Below are positions 1 to 8,479 of a DNA stretch of 64,000 bases, one piece after another. How positions within the stretch are numbered: the stretch's first letter is position 1; each line of letters opens with the position of its first letter. Made by a program: the position numbers and the translations under genes. Source of the stretch: Mucilaginibacter galii (GTDB lineage: Bacteria > Bacteroidota > Bacteroidia > Sphingobacteriales > Sphingobacteriaceae); contig NZ_BMDO01000015.1 in NCBI RefSeq assembly GCF_014635825.1, positions 41,313-105,312 of the forward strand. The letters run 5' to 3'. Under the pieces are notes generated by a model that saw nothing but the letters and a program-made list of their open reading frames with translations, was not told the DNA's origin and did not search any database.

Positions 1-765
1 AAAGAGGCTTTGTCTTCATGGAAGCTGCTTGATCGTAAAAACGTAATGATCAAGATTCCTGGAACTAAGGAAGGTTTGCACTCTATCAAAAACGCTATAA
101 GCGAGGGTATCAACATCAACGTTACGTTGTTGTTTGGTTTAGAACGCTACCGCGAAGTGGCCGAAGCATACGTTGCCGGTTTGGAAGAACGTACCGAAAA
201 AGGTTTGCCTATTGAGGGCATTGCATCGGTAGCCAGCTTTTTCCTGAGCCGTATTGATACCATGGTAGATCCATTGTTGGAAAAAATTTGTGAAGAAGAT
301 AATAGCCGTTCGGTAGTGGCGAGGCAGTTGATAGGTAAAGTAGCTATTTCCAGCGCACGGGTTGCTTACCATATTTATAAAGAAGTATTCCAATCCGACA
401 GGTTTAAGGCATTAGAAGCCAAAGGTGCCAAGCCGCAGCGTTTGCTTTGGGCCAGTACCGGTGTAAAAAACAAAGCTTACTCTGATGTAATGTACATTGA
501 AGCTTTAATTGGCCCCAACACGGTAAATACTGTTCCTAAAGATACCTTAGATGCGTTCCGCGATCATGGTAAAGCGGCCGACCGTTTAGAAGGCGGTATT
601 GAAGAAGCGCAATGGGTGCTGTACCAATTAGAAGATGTGGTAGGCATCAATTTGACCGATATTTCGGCCAAGCTGGAAGAAGAGGGTATCCAAAAGTTCA
701 TCAAGCCATTTACCAGTCTGATGGGCGTATTGGAAGAAAAACGTCAGGAAGGTAAAGTTTCGTAA
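1..765 (+). CDS. tal: Transaldolase, C-terminal part (5' end outside window)
   Basis: This is the non-oxidative pentose phosphate enzyme that moves a dihydroxyacetone unit between sedoheptulose 7-phosphate and glyceraldehyde 3-phosphate, in the cytoplasm. The frame is open from base 1, so the gene starts upstream; 254 residues are visible of a family that usually has about 360 in the long form. The segment VMIKIPGT carries the lysine expected to form the Schiff base. Further family marks are NVTLLFGLERY and the LLWASTGVKNKAYSD strand followed by GPNTVNTVP. An apparent TTG start at base 10 is an artefact of the window edge. The stop codon shares one base with the start of the HAD gene, and gnd, zwf and pgl follow, so it belongs to a pentose phosphate operon. 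Confidence 0.93.
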   Translation, partial: KEALSSWKLLDRKNVMIKIPGTKEGLHSIKNAISEGININVTLLFGLERYREVAEAYVAGLEERTEKGLPIEGIASVASFFLSRIDTMVDPLLEKICEEDNSRSVVARQLIGKVAISSARVAYHIYKEVFQSDRFKALEAKGAKPQRLLWASTGVKNKAYSDVMYIEALIGPNTVNTVPKDTLDAFRDHGKAADRLEGGIEEAQWVLYQLEDVVGINLTDISAKLEEEGIQKFIKPFTSLMGVLEEKRQEGKVS

Positions 766-1379
766 TGGAACAGCCTATTAAAGCACTTTTACTGGACATT
801 GGTGGGGTTTTCCTCACCAATGGCTGGGATCGTGGTTCGCGCCGCGCGGCGGCCGATCATTTTAACCTCAACTTTGAGGAGATGAATGAGCGTCACCGTA
901 TTATTTTTGATGCGTACGAGTCGGGCAAATCCACTTTGGACGAATACCTTAATCTGCTGGTGTTTTACGAACCACGTGCCTTTAACGCGCAGGATTTTAA
1001 GAAGTTCATGATGGGGCAATCGCAACCTTACCAGGAGATGATTGATCTTGTGATTGGGTTAAAGCAAAAATATAAGCTGCAAACCATAGCCGTTAATAAC
1101 GAGGGTAAGGAAATTAACGAATACCGTATCAGGGAGTATAATCTTAAGTCGTTCATTGATGTGTTTGCCTCATCATGTATTTTGAAAGCCCGCAAGCCCG
1201 ATCACGATATTTACTTAACGGCATTAGAGCTTTTGCAGCTTAAGCCCGAAGAGACCATCTATGTAGACGACCGGCTGGTATTTATACAGGCCGCCGAACA
1301 GTTAGGCATTAACACCATACATCACACCAGCACAACAGTTACGCGCCAGGTATTTTCTACCTACGGGCTCGATCTGTAG
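765..1379 (+). CDS. HAD-superfamily hydrolase (YihX-like)
   Basis: This is a probable small-molecule phosphatase of the haloacid dehalogenase superfamily, 204 residues. Motif I is LLLDIGGVF near residue 10, giving the nucleophilic Asp; the usual second Asp is replaced by Gly, as in YihX-type glucose-1-phosphatases (DxGxV). The motif III lysine lies in LKARKPDHDIY and motif IV is IYVDDR. The start ATG overlaps the transaldolase stop TAA by one base (TAATG), which implies translational coupling. Its position between tal and gnd suggests a sugar-phosphate substrate or metabolite repair in the pentose phosphate pathway, but the substrate cannot be read from the sequence. Confidence 0.85.
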   Translation: MEQPIKALLLDIGGVFLTNGWDRGSRRAAADHFNLNFEEMNERHRIIFDAYESGKSTLDEYLNLLVFYEPRAFNAQDFKKFMMGQSQPYQEMIDLVIGLKQKYKLQTIAVNNEGKEINEYRIREYNLKSFIDVFASSCILKARKPDHDIYLTALELLQLKPEETIYVDDRLVFIQAAEQLGINTIHHTSTTVTRQVFSTYGLDL

Positions 1380-1418
1380 TTGCTTATTGTAATACTTCAA
1401 CTTTAACAAATAACAATT

Positions 1419-2825
1419 ATGAAAGAATATGATTTTGGCATTGTAGGTTTAGGCGTTATGGGCCGTAACCTGTTACTCAACATGGCCGACCATAAATTTG
1501 CCGTAGCCGGTTTAGATTTAGATACTGCCAAAGCTGAGTCTTTAGAAAAAGAAGCCAAAGACGGACAAGAAGTAAAAGGTACCACCCAGGCACAAGAATT
1601 TGTTAGCCTGATTAAAAAGCCACGTGCCATTATGTTACTGGTGCCTGCCGGTAAACCTGTTGATGGTGCCATTGGCAGTCTATTACCTTTCTTGGAAGAA
1701 GGTGATATCGTGATTGATGGTGGTAACTCGTACTTCCCCGATACTGACCGCCGCTTTACAGAACTGGCCGAAAAGAAGATCCATTTCTTTGGTATGGGTA
1801 TTTCGGGTGGCGAAAAAGGTGCCCGTTTCGGACCAAGCATGATGCCGGGTGGCGATGAAAGCGCGTACGAGCGTTTGCGCCCTATCTTTGAAGCTATTGC
1901 AGCTAAAGTGGATGGCGAGCCTTGCGTTACTTATTTAGGTGGCGGTTCGGCCGGTAACTACGTGAAGATGGTGCATAACGGTATTGAATACGGTATTATG
2001 CAGTTGATCTCCGAAGTGTACGATTTAATGAAACGCGGACTGAACTTAAGCGATGCCAAAATTCAGGAAACATTTGTGAGCTGGAATCAGGGCGAACTGC
2101 AATCATTCCTCATTGAGATTACCGGCATTGTGCTGAACAAGTTTGACGAAGATAGCGGCGAGCGTTTGGTGAACCTGATCTCTGATTGGGCAAAAGCTAA
2201 AGGTACCGGTAAATGGACCTCTCAAAACGCAATGGACCTGCAAGCACCAATACCTGTTATTGATGCTGCCGTTACCATGCGCGATATGTCAAAACTAAAA
2301 CCGGAGCGTGTACAAGCGGCTAAACAATTAACTTTCACACCATCGGCAGTTGAAGTTGATGAGCAGGAAGTAATTAGCCAACTGCATGATGCCTTCTACT
2401 TTGCCATGTTGAATATTTATGCGCAAGGTTTGGCTCAGTTAACAATTGCTTCTAAAGCTTATAATTACGGCTTAAACCTGGAGCATGTAGCCAAGATCTG
2501 GAGAGGTGGCTGTATCATCCGTGCTTCGGTACTGGAAGATTTCCGCCAGGCTTACTCACGTAACCCAGAGTTGCTTAACATTTTGCTGGATGAGCAAATT
2601 GGTGGTAAGGTGCTGGCTAAGCAAGCAGCCGTACGCTCGGTTATTAAGTTAGCGGTTGATAAAGGTATCCCGGCTGCAGCGTTCATGAACTCGTTGGCTT
2701 ACTTTGATGCTTACCGCAGCGAACGCATGGCTACCAACCTTATTCAGGCCCAGCGCGATTACTTTGGTGCGCACACTTATGAGCGTATAGACCGTGAAGG
2801 AACTTTTCATACCCAATGGGATTAA
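1419..2825 (+). CDS. gnd: 6-phosphogluconate dehydrogenase, decarboxylating
   Basis: This enzyme converts 6-phosphogluconate to ribulose 5-phosphate and CO2 with reduction of NADP+ (or NAD+). It has 468 residues, full length for the family. The N-terminal Rossmann fingerprint is GLGVMGRNL. Substrate motifs include DGGNSYFPDT, GISGGEKGARFGPSMMPGG and KMVHNGIEYG with the catalytic lysine. The C-terminal helical domain contains the characteristic GTGKWTSQNAMD stretch. It lies 39 bases after the HAD gene and 13 bases before zwf, on the same strand, so it is in the oxidative pentose phosphate operon. Confidence 0.97.
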   Translation: MKEYDFGIVGLGVMGRNLLLNMADHKFAVAGLDLDTAKAESLEKEAKDGQEVKGTTQAQEFVSLIKKPRAIMLLVPAGKPVDGAIGSLLPFLEEGDIVIDGGNSYFPDTDRRFTELAEKKIHFFGMGISGGEKGARFGPSMMPGGDESAYERLRPIFEAIAAKVDGEPCVTYLGGGSAGNYVKMVHNGIEYGIMQLISEVYDLMKRGLNLSDAKIQETFVSWNQGELQSFLIEITGIVLNKFDEDSGERLVNLISDWAKAKGTGKWTSQNAMDLQAPIPVIDAAVTMRDMSKLKPERVQAAKQLTFTPSAVEVDEQEVISQLHDAFYFAMLNIYAQGLAQLTIASKAYNYGLNLEHVAKIWRGGCIIRASVLEDFRQAYSRNPELLNILLDEQIGGKVLAKQAAVRSVIKLAVDKGIPAAAFMNSLAYFDAYRSERMATNLIQAQRDYFGAHTYERIDREGTFHTQWD

Positions 2826-2838
2826 TTAAATACATACC

Positions 2839-4353
2839 ATGAAAACAGGTAAAAATGCAACGCCGGCCATCATTGTGATATTTGGTGGCACAGGCGATTT
2901 GGCAAAAAGAAAACTGATCCCGGCTTTCTATAATTTATATTTAGATGGCTACATGCCCGAAAAGTTTGCCATAGTTGGTTTAGGTCGTACCGAACTTGAT
3001 GATGAAGAATACCGCAAACGTTTGAACGAAGGTTTAACAGAGTTTTCGCGCAAGGGAGCCTCTGTAGAGGAGGAGTGGGTTAAGTTTAACCCTGCCATTA
3101 CTTATTTCCGTTCGGATATTGATGATGCCAACTCTTACAAAGAATTAGCCGCCAAGCTGGATGCGCTGGATAAAGAATGGGGCGTACGCGCCAACCGTTT
3201 GTTCTACCTTTCGGTAGCGCCACGCTTTATTGAAGCAGTTACGGTTAACATTAACGAATCGGGCTTGGCCGCTATCCCAGCGCAAGACCGCATCGTGATC
3301 GAAAAGCCATTCGGTCATAATAAGGAAACAGCCATTGAGCTTAACCAATTGCTTACCCGTACGTTCCAGGAAGAGCAGATCTACCGTATAGATCACTACC
3401 TGGGTAAAGAAACGGTGCAAAACATCCTGGCATTCCGCTTTGCTAACGCGCTTTTTGAGCCGCTTTGGAACCGTAACTATATTGACTACGTGCAAATTAC
3501 CGTTGCCGAGCAGGTAGGGGTAGAAGACCGTGGTGGTTATTACGAAAGCGCCGGTGCGTTAAAGGATATGATCCAAAACCACCTGTTGCAAATACTTTGT
3601 ATGGTAGCTATGGAAGCCCCGGCATCTTTCAAGGCCGAAGAAATTCGTAACCGTAAGGTAGATGTGCTGAGGGCTGTGCGCCGCATTAAGCCGGATGAAG
3701 TGCATCACTATGCCGTACGCGGCCAATATGCCGAAGGCTGGATGCAGGGCAAAAAAGTGCCTGGCTATCGTGAAGAAGAGGGTGTAAGCAAAACATCTAA
3801 TACAGAAACCTATGCCGCTATTAAGTTTTACCTTGATAACTGGCGCTGGCAGGGTGTACCGTTCTACCTGCGTACAGGTAAACGCATGCAGGAAAAAACT
3901 TCCTCTATTACTATTCAATTCAGGCCGGTACCGCACTCTACCTTTGCCGACGGACAAAGCGATAATGTAATGCCTAACCGTTTGACTATCAATATTCAGC
4001 CGTCTATGGATATCAGATTGCGGTTTATGACCAAAAGAACAGGGTTGGAGATGAGTTTAAATCCATCCGAAATGATCTTTAATTATGATACCTGCTCCAC
4101 ACAATCGCCTGAAGCTTATGAAACTTTATTGCTGGATGCCATGCAGGGTGATGCCACGCTATTCATGCGTTCAGACCAGGTAGAAGAGGCGTGGGACGTT
4201 ATTACGCCTATACAGGAAGTTTGGGAAACCCGTGATTCTTTGGATTTTCCTAATTACGCTGCCGGTACCTGGGGACCTGAAACTGCTGAGTCTTTAATTG
4301 CCCGTCAGGGTCATGTATGGGCAGTAAATGCGCATACAAAGAGTAATCATTAA
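2839..4353 (+). CDS. zwf: Glucose-6-phosphate 1-dehydrogenase
   Basis: This is the first committed step of the oxidative pentose phosphate pathway: glucose 6-phosphate plus NADP+ to 6-phosphogluconolactone plus NADPH. It has 504 residues, full length. The coenzyme fingerprint is IFGGTGDLAKRKL near residue 14. EKPFGHN and the active-site signature RIDHYLGKETVQN, with the catalytic His and substrate-binding Lys, are both present. It follows gnd by 13 bases and precedes pgl by 10 bases, so gnd-zwf-pgl supply the whole oxidative branch from one transcript. Confidence 0.97.
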   Translation: MKTGKNATPAIIVIFGGTGDLAKRKLIPAFYNLYLDGYMPEKFAIVGLGRTELDDEEYRKRLNEGLTEFSRKGASVEEEWVKFNPAITYFRSDIDDANSYKELAAKLDALDKEWGVRANRLFYLSVAPRFIEAVTVNINESGLAAIPAQDRIVIEKPFGHNKETAIELNQLLTRTFQEEQIYRIDHYLGKETVQNILAFRFANALFEPLWNRNYIDYVQITVAEQVGVEDRGGYYESAGALKDMIQNHLLQILCMVAMEAPASFKAEEIRNRKVDVLRAVRRIKPDEVHHYAVRGQYAEGWMQGKKVPGYREEEGVSKTSNTETYAAIKFYLDNWRWQGVPFYLRTGKRMQEKTSSITIQFRPVPHSTFADGQSDNVMPNRLTINIQPSMDIRLRFMTKRTGLEMSLNPSEMIFNYDTCSTQSPEAYETLLLDAMQGDATLFMRSDQVEEAWDVITPIQEVWETRDSLDFPNYAAGTWGPETAESLIARQGHVWAVNAHTKSNH

Positions 4354-4363
4354 TCAACTTGTC

Positions 4364-5095
4364 ATGGTTCAAATATTTAAAGATGCCAATGAATTAAGCG
4401 CTGCCGCTGCCAAAATGTTTGTGCAGGCTTCCAAAGAGGCAATAGCCGAAAAGGGAAGCTTTACAGTGGTTTTAACCGGCGGCTCTTCTCCTATAAAGCT
4501 TCACCAGTTGTTGGCTACACCTGCCTACCGCGAGGAAGTTGACTGGGCAAACGTATACATTTTTTGGGGCGATGAGCGCTGGGTATCTATGGAAGATGAG
4601 CGCAGCAATGCCAAAATGGCTTTTGATACGCTTCTGAATTTTGTGCCGGTTCCATCCGGACAAATTTATCCTATGTACGATGCCGCTAACAGTCCCGAAG
4701 AATATGCTGTAATTTATGAGCAGTTGATACGCGATGTAGTAGATAATGATGGCGTTTTTGATCTCATCCTTTTAGGTATGGGCGATGACGGGCACACCGC
4801 TTCCTTATTCCCCGGCACGGCAATTTTAAAAGAAGAAACCAAGTGGGTAGACGCTTATTACCTTGAGCCGCAGGAAATGTACCGCATTACGCTAACCGCC
4901 CCATTGATCAATCGCGCTAAAAAATTAGTGGTCATGACCTTTGGAGAGAAAAAGACCCATGCGTTGCACGAAGTTTTAGAGGGTGAGCATAACCCCGAAC
5001 TTTACCCATCGCAATTGTTAAAGCCTGTGAATGGTGAGTTGACTTTCATGGTTGATGAAGTGGCTGCAAGTCAGTTATCGGAAAAACGTCGTTAA
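4364..5095 (+). CDS. pgl: 6-phosphogluconolactonase (DevB/SOL type)
   Basis: This enzyme hydrolyses 6-phosphogluconolactone to 6-phosphogluconate. It has 243 residues from the chosen ATG at 4364; an in-frame ATG at 4328 would overlap zwf and add 12 residues unlike the family N-terminus, so it is not used. Motifs are LTGGSSP near the N-terminus, FWGDERWV with the following DERSNAKM, and GMGDDGHTASLFPG, which carries active-site residues of the DevB/NagB fold. It is the last gene of the cluster; a long palindromic repeat begins 23 bases after its stop. Confidence 0.95.
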   Translation: MVQIFKDANELSAAAAKMFVQASKEAIAEKGSFTVVLTGGSSPIKLHQLLATPAYREEVDWANVYIFWGDERWVSMEDERSNAKMAFDTLLNFVPVPSGQIYPMYDAANSPEEYAVIYEQLIRDVVDNDGVFDLILLGMGDDGHTASLFPGTAILKEETKWVDAYYLEPQEMYRITLTAPLINRAKKLVVMTFGEKKTHALHEVLEGEHNPELYPSQLLKPVNGELTFMVDEVAASQLSEKRR

Positions 5096-5117
5096 GAAGA
5101 TAATATACCTCATACAT

Positions 5118-5206
5118 GTCATTGCGAGGAGCGATAGCGATGCGGCAATCTCTTTACGCTTGGTTACCGGGCGCTTAGAGATTGCCACGCTATCGCTCGC
5201 AATGAC
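5118..5206. repeat. REP-like palindrome, copy 1 (best-conserved)
   Basis: The two ends are near-perfect inverted repeats: GTCATTGCGAGGAGCGATAG at the left and CTATCGCTCGCAATGAC at the right, with GGCAATCTC and GAGATTGCC pairing further inside. The whole 89 bases can fold into one long hairpin. It lies between the convergent pgl and helicase genes, where it may also end transcription from both sides. Six other, more decayed copies occur up to 29.6 kb. Confidence 0.85.
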
Positions 5207-5221
5207 AAATATGAATAATTG

Positions 5222-7126
5222 TTAACTCATAAATTCCCAGGCACTCTTATAGCCGCCCAACTCCTCTGCATAGGCAACAAAATCAGCATAAAAAGCCAAT
5301 CTGCCTAAAGTAGAACTATCGCCAATAACCACCAGCTTTTTACGGGCGCGGGTCATGGCTACGTTCATGCGGCGAATGTCGGACAGGAAGCCAATATCAC
5401 CTTCATTATTACTCCGAGTCATGCTGATGTATACCACATCACGCTCTTGTCCCTGAAAGCTGTCTATCGTATTCACGGCAATTTTATCACCATGTACTGA
5501 TAACGCAGGATGGTTAAGTAATTGCTCTTTTAGTAACCTGATCTGTTCTTTATAAGGAGAGATCACAGCAATGGTAGGGAAGTTGACCGTGCCGTAATGC
5601 TTGTCTAACTCGCTCACTAAGCTTTCCAGGTGCTTAAATAAAAAGGTGGCCTCATCCGGGTTGGTAGAACTTGTACCTTCCAGCTTCTCCTCAAAACCGC
5701 AACCGGCGGTATCTATAAAATTAAGTGGTGTATCTCCTGCAAACATTAGGTGGTGCGCAACCGACTCATCGGCCTTCAGTTGGCTGCCGTAAAACACACG
5801 TGAGGAGTAGCCCATAATAGCCTCGTTCATACGGTACTGCTGTTGTAACAAGGTAACGCATTCGGGGTGCAAGTCCACACATTTCTCGAGCATCGTAGTA
5901 CTTAAACCACCCTTAGCCGCCTCGGCCGATTTAATGGTAGGGGATAGCTGAAAATGGTCACCCGCTAATATCACTTTTTGGGCTTTTAGTATCGGGATCC
6001 AGCAAGCCGGTTCCATAGCCTGGCCAGCTTCATCAATAACTACCGTGTTGAATTTGGTGTTCCTCACCGTATAATGATTAGAACCTACCAGGGTAGCGGT
6101 GATTACCTGCGCTTTATCTACAAGATCTTTAATAATATAGTCTTCGGTTTTGCCTACCTCGCGCATAATTTTGTGCGCCTCGTCAAACAAGGCTTTGCGT
6201 TGCTCACGTTCTGCCCGGCCAAAGTTGCGCTTGTACTTGTGCGCCATGTTTTTGTATTCGCCCGCCTGTTTCTTTAGTTTTTTCACCTCTTTCATCTGCG
6301 GATGATCGGCCATTTTGCTATCCAACGTTAACGACGTTAGTTTTTCAGATACTCTCGCCGGGTTACCAATGCGTAATACATTTAATCCTTCGGCAGCAAG
6401 CTTTTGGCTTAGTAAATCAACCGCTGTATTACTTGGTGCCACCACTAATACCTGTTCGTGGTTTTGAGCAATCAAGGCTTTAATGGCCTGCACCAGCGTG
6501 GTGGTTTTGCCTGTACCGGGCGGACCATGTACCACCGCCACATCTTGTGCCGAAAGTATCTTTTGTACGGCTGCCTGCTGCGATGCATTCAAACTATTGG
6601 GCGGCAAGGGTACCGGCAATGTTGAAAATACGGGCGCTTTCTCGCCGGTTAGTATCTGTATCAAACGTCCTTCGGTTGGCTTGCTGGTTAGGGTATCGGC
6701 CAGTTTGAGGGCATTATTCATTTCATCGTAGCTGTTATCGTCAAACAGCAGGTCGATGCCTAACTTACCGTCGCGTGCCCAATCGGGCAGTTCGTCGGCA
6801 AACAAGGTTATCTTTAAACGGTCGCCACCCTGGTAAGCAATAGTACCTTCAACCCGGTCGTTTTTAGGGTCGTGATTGGAAAATAACGCTGCGGATGCGC
6901 CAAATCTTAATTGATGCAGTAGATCCTGGTGCGTAGTGCGTTCAACTTCTACTGTAATATAATCGCCGCGGCTGGGCTCTGTACCGCGAATAGCAATGGG
7001 GTACCAGGTTAATCCGTTAGAACGCCGGTCTGCTGCCGAGGCACTTTCGGTCAATTTTAAATAAGCTTTACGGTCATCATCGCGCTCTATTTTGAGCAGG
7101 TTTAAAAGCTTTTTAAAATAGTCCAT
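5222..7126 (-). CDS. Superfamily 1 DNA/RNA helicase (IGHMBP2/UPF1-like)
   Basis: This is a cytoplasmic ATP-dependent helicase of 634 residues. Walker A is VVHGPPGTGKTTTLVQ near residue 200, the Walker B/DEAG box is VVIDEAGQAMEP near residue 365, and the Q-R motif is LLQQQYRMNEAIM. The C-terminal RecA domain has VNTIDSFQGQERDVVYIS and NVAMTRARKKLVVIGD, typical of the SMUBP-2/UPF1 clade. The N-terminal 150 residues form the beta-barrel region seen in IGHMBP2-like proteins. It stands alone, convergent with pgl and separated from the next gene by another palindromic repeat. The nucleic acid substrate cannot be told from sequence. Confidence 0.9.
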   Translation of the reverse strand: MDYFKKLLNLLKIERDDDRKAYLKLTESASAADRRSNGLTWYPIAIRGTEPSRGDYITVEVERTTHQDLLHQLRFGASAALFSNHDPKNDRVEGTIAYQGGDRLKITLFADELPDWARDGKLGIDLLFDDNSYDEMNNALKLADTLTSKPTEGRLIQILTGEKAPVFSTLPVPLPPNSLNASQQAAVQKILSAQDVAVVHGPPGTGKTTTLVQAIKALIAQNHEQVLVVAPSNTAVDLLSQKLAAEGLNVLRIGNPARVSEKLTSLTLDSKMADHPQMKEVKKLKKQAGEYKNMAHKYKRNFGRAEREQRKALFDEAHKIMREVGKTEDYIIKDLVDKAQVITATLVGSNHYTVRNTKFNTVVIDEAGQAMEPACWIPILKAQKVILAGDHFQLSPTIKSAEAAKGGLSTTMLEKCVDLHPECVTLLQQQYRMNEAIMGYSSRVFYGSQLKADESVAHHLMFAGDTPLNFIDTAGCGFEEKLEGTSSTNPDEATFLFKHLESLVSELDKHYGTVNFPTIAVISPYKEQIRLLKEQLLNHPALSVHGDKIAVNTIDSFQGQERDVVYISMTRSNNEGDIGFLSDIRRMNVAMTRARKKLVVIGDSSTLGRLAFYADFVAYAEELGGYKSAWEFMS

Positions 7127-7161
7127 GGGTTAGTTATTATATCAAGTGCTTATAGAAACAC

Positions 7162-7252
7162 GTCATTGAGGACGAAGCAATTTCTGTACTACGGGTGTAC
7201 CGTGTACCGCCCCTTTAGCCTGCGCAAGGATGGCTACCTTCCTCGCAATGAC
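7162..7252. repeat. REP-like palindrome, copy 2 (GAAGCAATT subtype)
   Basis: The element begins GTCATTGAGGACGAAGCAAT and ends CTTCCTCGCAATGAC, so the outer arms match copy 1 while the inner part is of a second type shared with copies at 9972 and 18297. It occupies most of the gap between the epimerase stop and the helicase start. Confidence 0.75.
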
Positions 7253-7265
7253 GGTTAGAATCGAT

Positions 7266-8318
7266 TTAAACTTTATAAAAATCCCTGAACCAATCTACAA
7301 ACCGGTCAATGCCGCTTTGTATCTCTGTCTTAGGATAATAATTAAAGTCCAGTTCCAGATCGCTCATATCAGCATCGGTAGAGAGTACATCGCCTGCTTG
7401 CATGGGTAGCAAATTAATTACCGCCTTTTTGCCAATAGCGGTTTCCAGCGCCTCAATAAAGTTCATCAATTTAACCGGCGATGAATTGCCGATGTTGTAC
7501 AAACGATAAGGTGCGCTTGAAGTAGCAGGGTCGGGGTTCTCGCTGCTCCATTGCGGGTTGGCTACAGCAGGCCTGTCAAGAACGCGGATAATGCCTTCGA
7601 CAATATCATCTACATAGGTAAAATCGCGCTGCATTTCGCCGTTGTTGTATACGTCTATCGGTGTGCCTTTAATAATGGCATCTGCAAACTTAAAGTAAGC
7701 CATATCTGGTCGTCCCCAAGGGCCGTAAACGGTAAAAAAGCGCAAGCCTGTGGTAGGAATATTGTATAAATGGCTGTAGCTATGGGCCATCATTTCGTTA
7801 CTTTTTTTGCTGGCGGCATACAAGCTAACCGGGTGGGCTGCACCGTCATGTACAGAGAATGGCGTGTTACTGTTTAACCCGTAAACGCTCGAACTGCTGG
7901 CATAAACCAAATGCTTTACCTGCACCTTGCGGCAGCCTTCTAAAATATTGAGGAAGCCCGAAAGATTGCTCAAAGCATAATCATGCGGATTGGTGATAGA
8001 ATAACGTACACCAGCCTGGGCTGCCAAATGGCAAACGGCATCAAACTGGTGGGTGGCAAACAAGTTTTCCATCTGCGCGCGGTCGGCTATGTCCAGTTTT
8101 ATAAAACAATAGTTGGGGTACAGGGTGCTGCAAACGGGCTCATTATCTTGCAGGTTATCCGTTTCGATACCGGTGGCCTGCAGGCGGCCATGTTTCAGGT
8201 TAACATCGTAATAGGTGTTAATGTTATCTACGCCTACCACTTCAAAACCTAACTGGGCCAATCTCTGGGCTACGAAAAAGCCAATAAATCCGGCAGTACC
8301 TGTAACTAAAATCTTCAT
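7266..8318 (-). CDS. NAD-dependent epimerase, UDP-glucuronate 4-epimerase-like
   Basis: This is an extended short-chain dehydrogenase acting on a nucleotide sugar, 350 residues from the ATG at 8318. Longer in-frame starts add a basic stretch before the fold and are rejected. The Rossmann motif GTAGFIG lies at residues 7-13. The catalytic serine region is VYASSSSVYG and the catalytic pair is in YAASKKSNE. Insertions such as VYNNGEMQRDFTYVDDIVEG resemble the capsule-type UDP-glucuronate 4-epimerases (LpsL/WbnF group). The product would feed envelope polysaccharide synthesis. It is a single gene here, so the exact sugar is inferred from overall resemblance only. Confidence 0.85.
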   Translation of the reverse strand: MKILVTGTAGFIGFFVAQRLAQLGFEVVGVDNINTYYDVNLKHGRLQATGIETDNLQDNEPVCSTLYPNYCFIKLDIADRAQMENLFATHQFDAVCHLAAQAGVRYSITNPHDYALSNLSGFLNILEGCRKVQVKHLVYASSSSVYGLNSNTPFSVHDGAAHPVSLYAASKKSNEMMAHSYSHLYNIPTTGLRFFTVYGPWGRPDMAYFKFADAIIKGTPIDVYNNGEMQRDFTYVDDIVEGIIRVLDRPAVANPQWSSENPDPATSSAPYRLYNIGNSSPVKLMNFIEALETAIGKKAVINLLPMQAGDVLSTDADMSDLELDFNYYPKTEIQSGIDRFVDWFRDFYKV

Positions 8319-8479
8319 ATAAAAACGGCAAGCCCCGCGGCTGCAAGGCTGCAAAGGTAATTTTTTTTAACGATTTAAATGTTGGCGTAAAATACTGCCA
8401 ACCGTAACGCGTAACACAGATGTTATAAACGAAATAAGCCCGAAAATTATATATTAGGCTTGTAATAATTACGTTCACT

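Noticed and set aside
139..393. Open frame antisense to transaldolase
   Set aside because: It lies wholly inside a strongly conserved gene on the other strand and has no protein-family features. The same holds for antisense frames in gnd, zwf, the helicase, the epimerase and the E1 gene.
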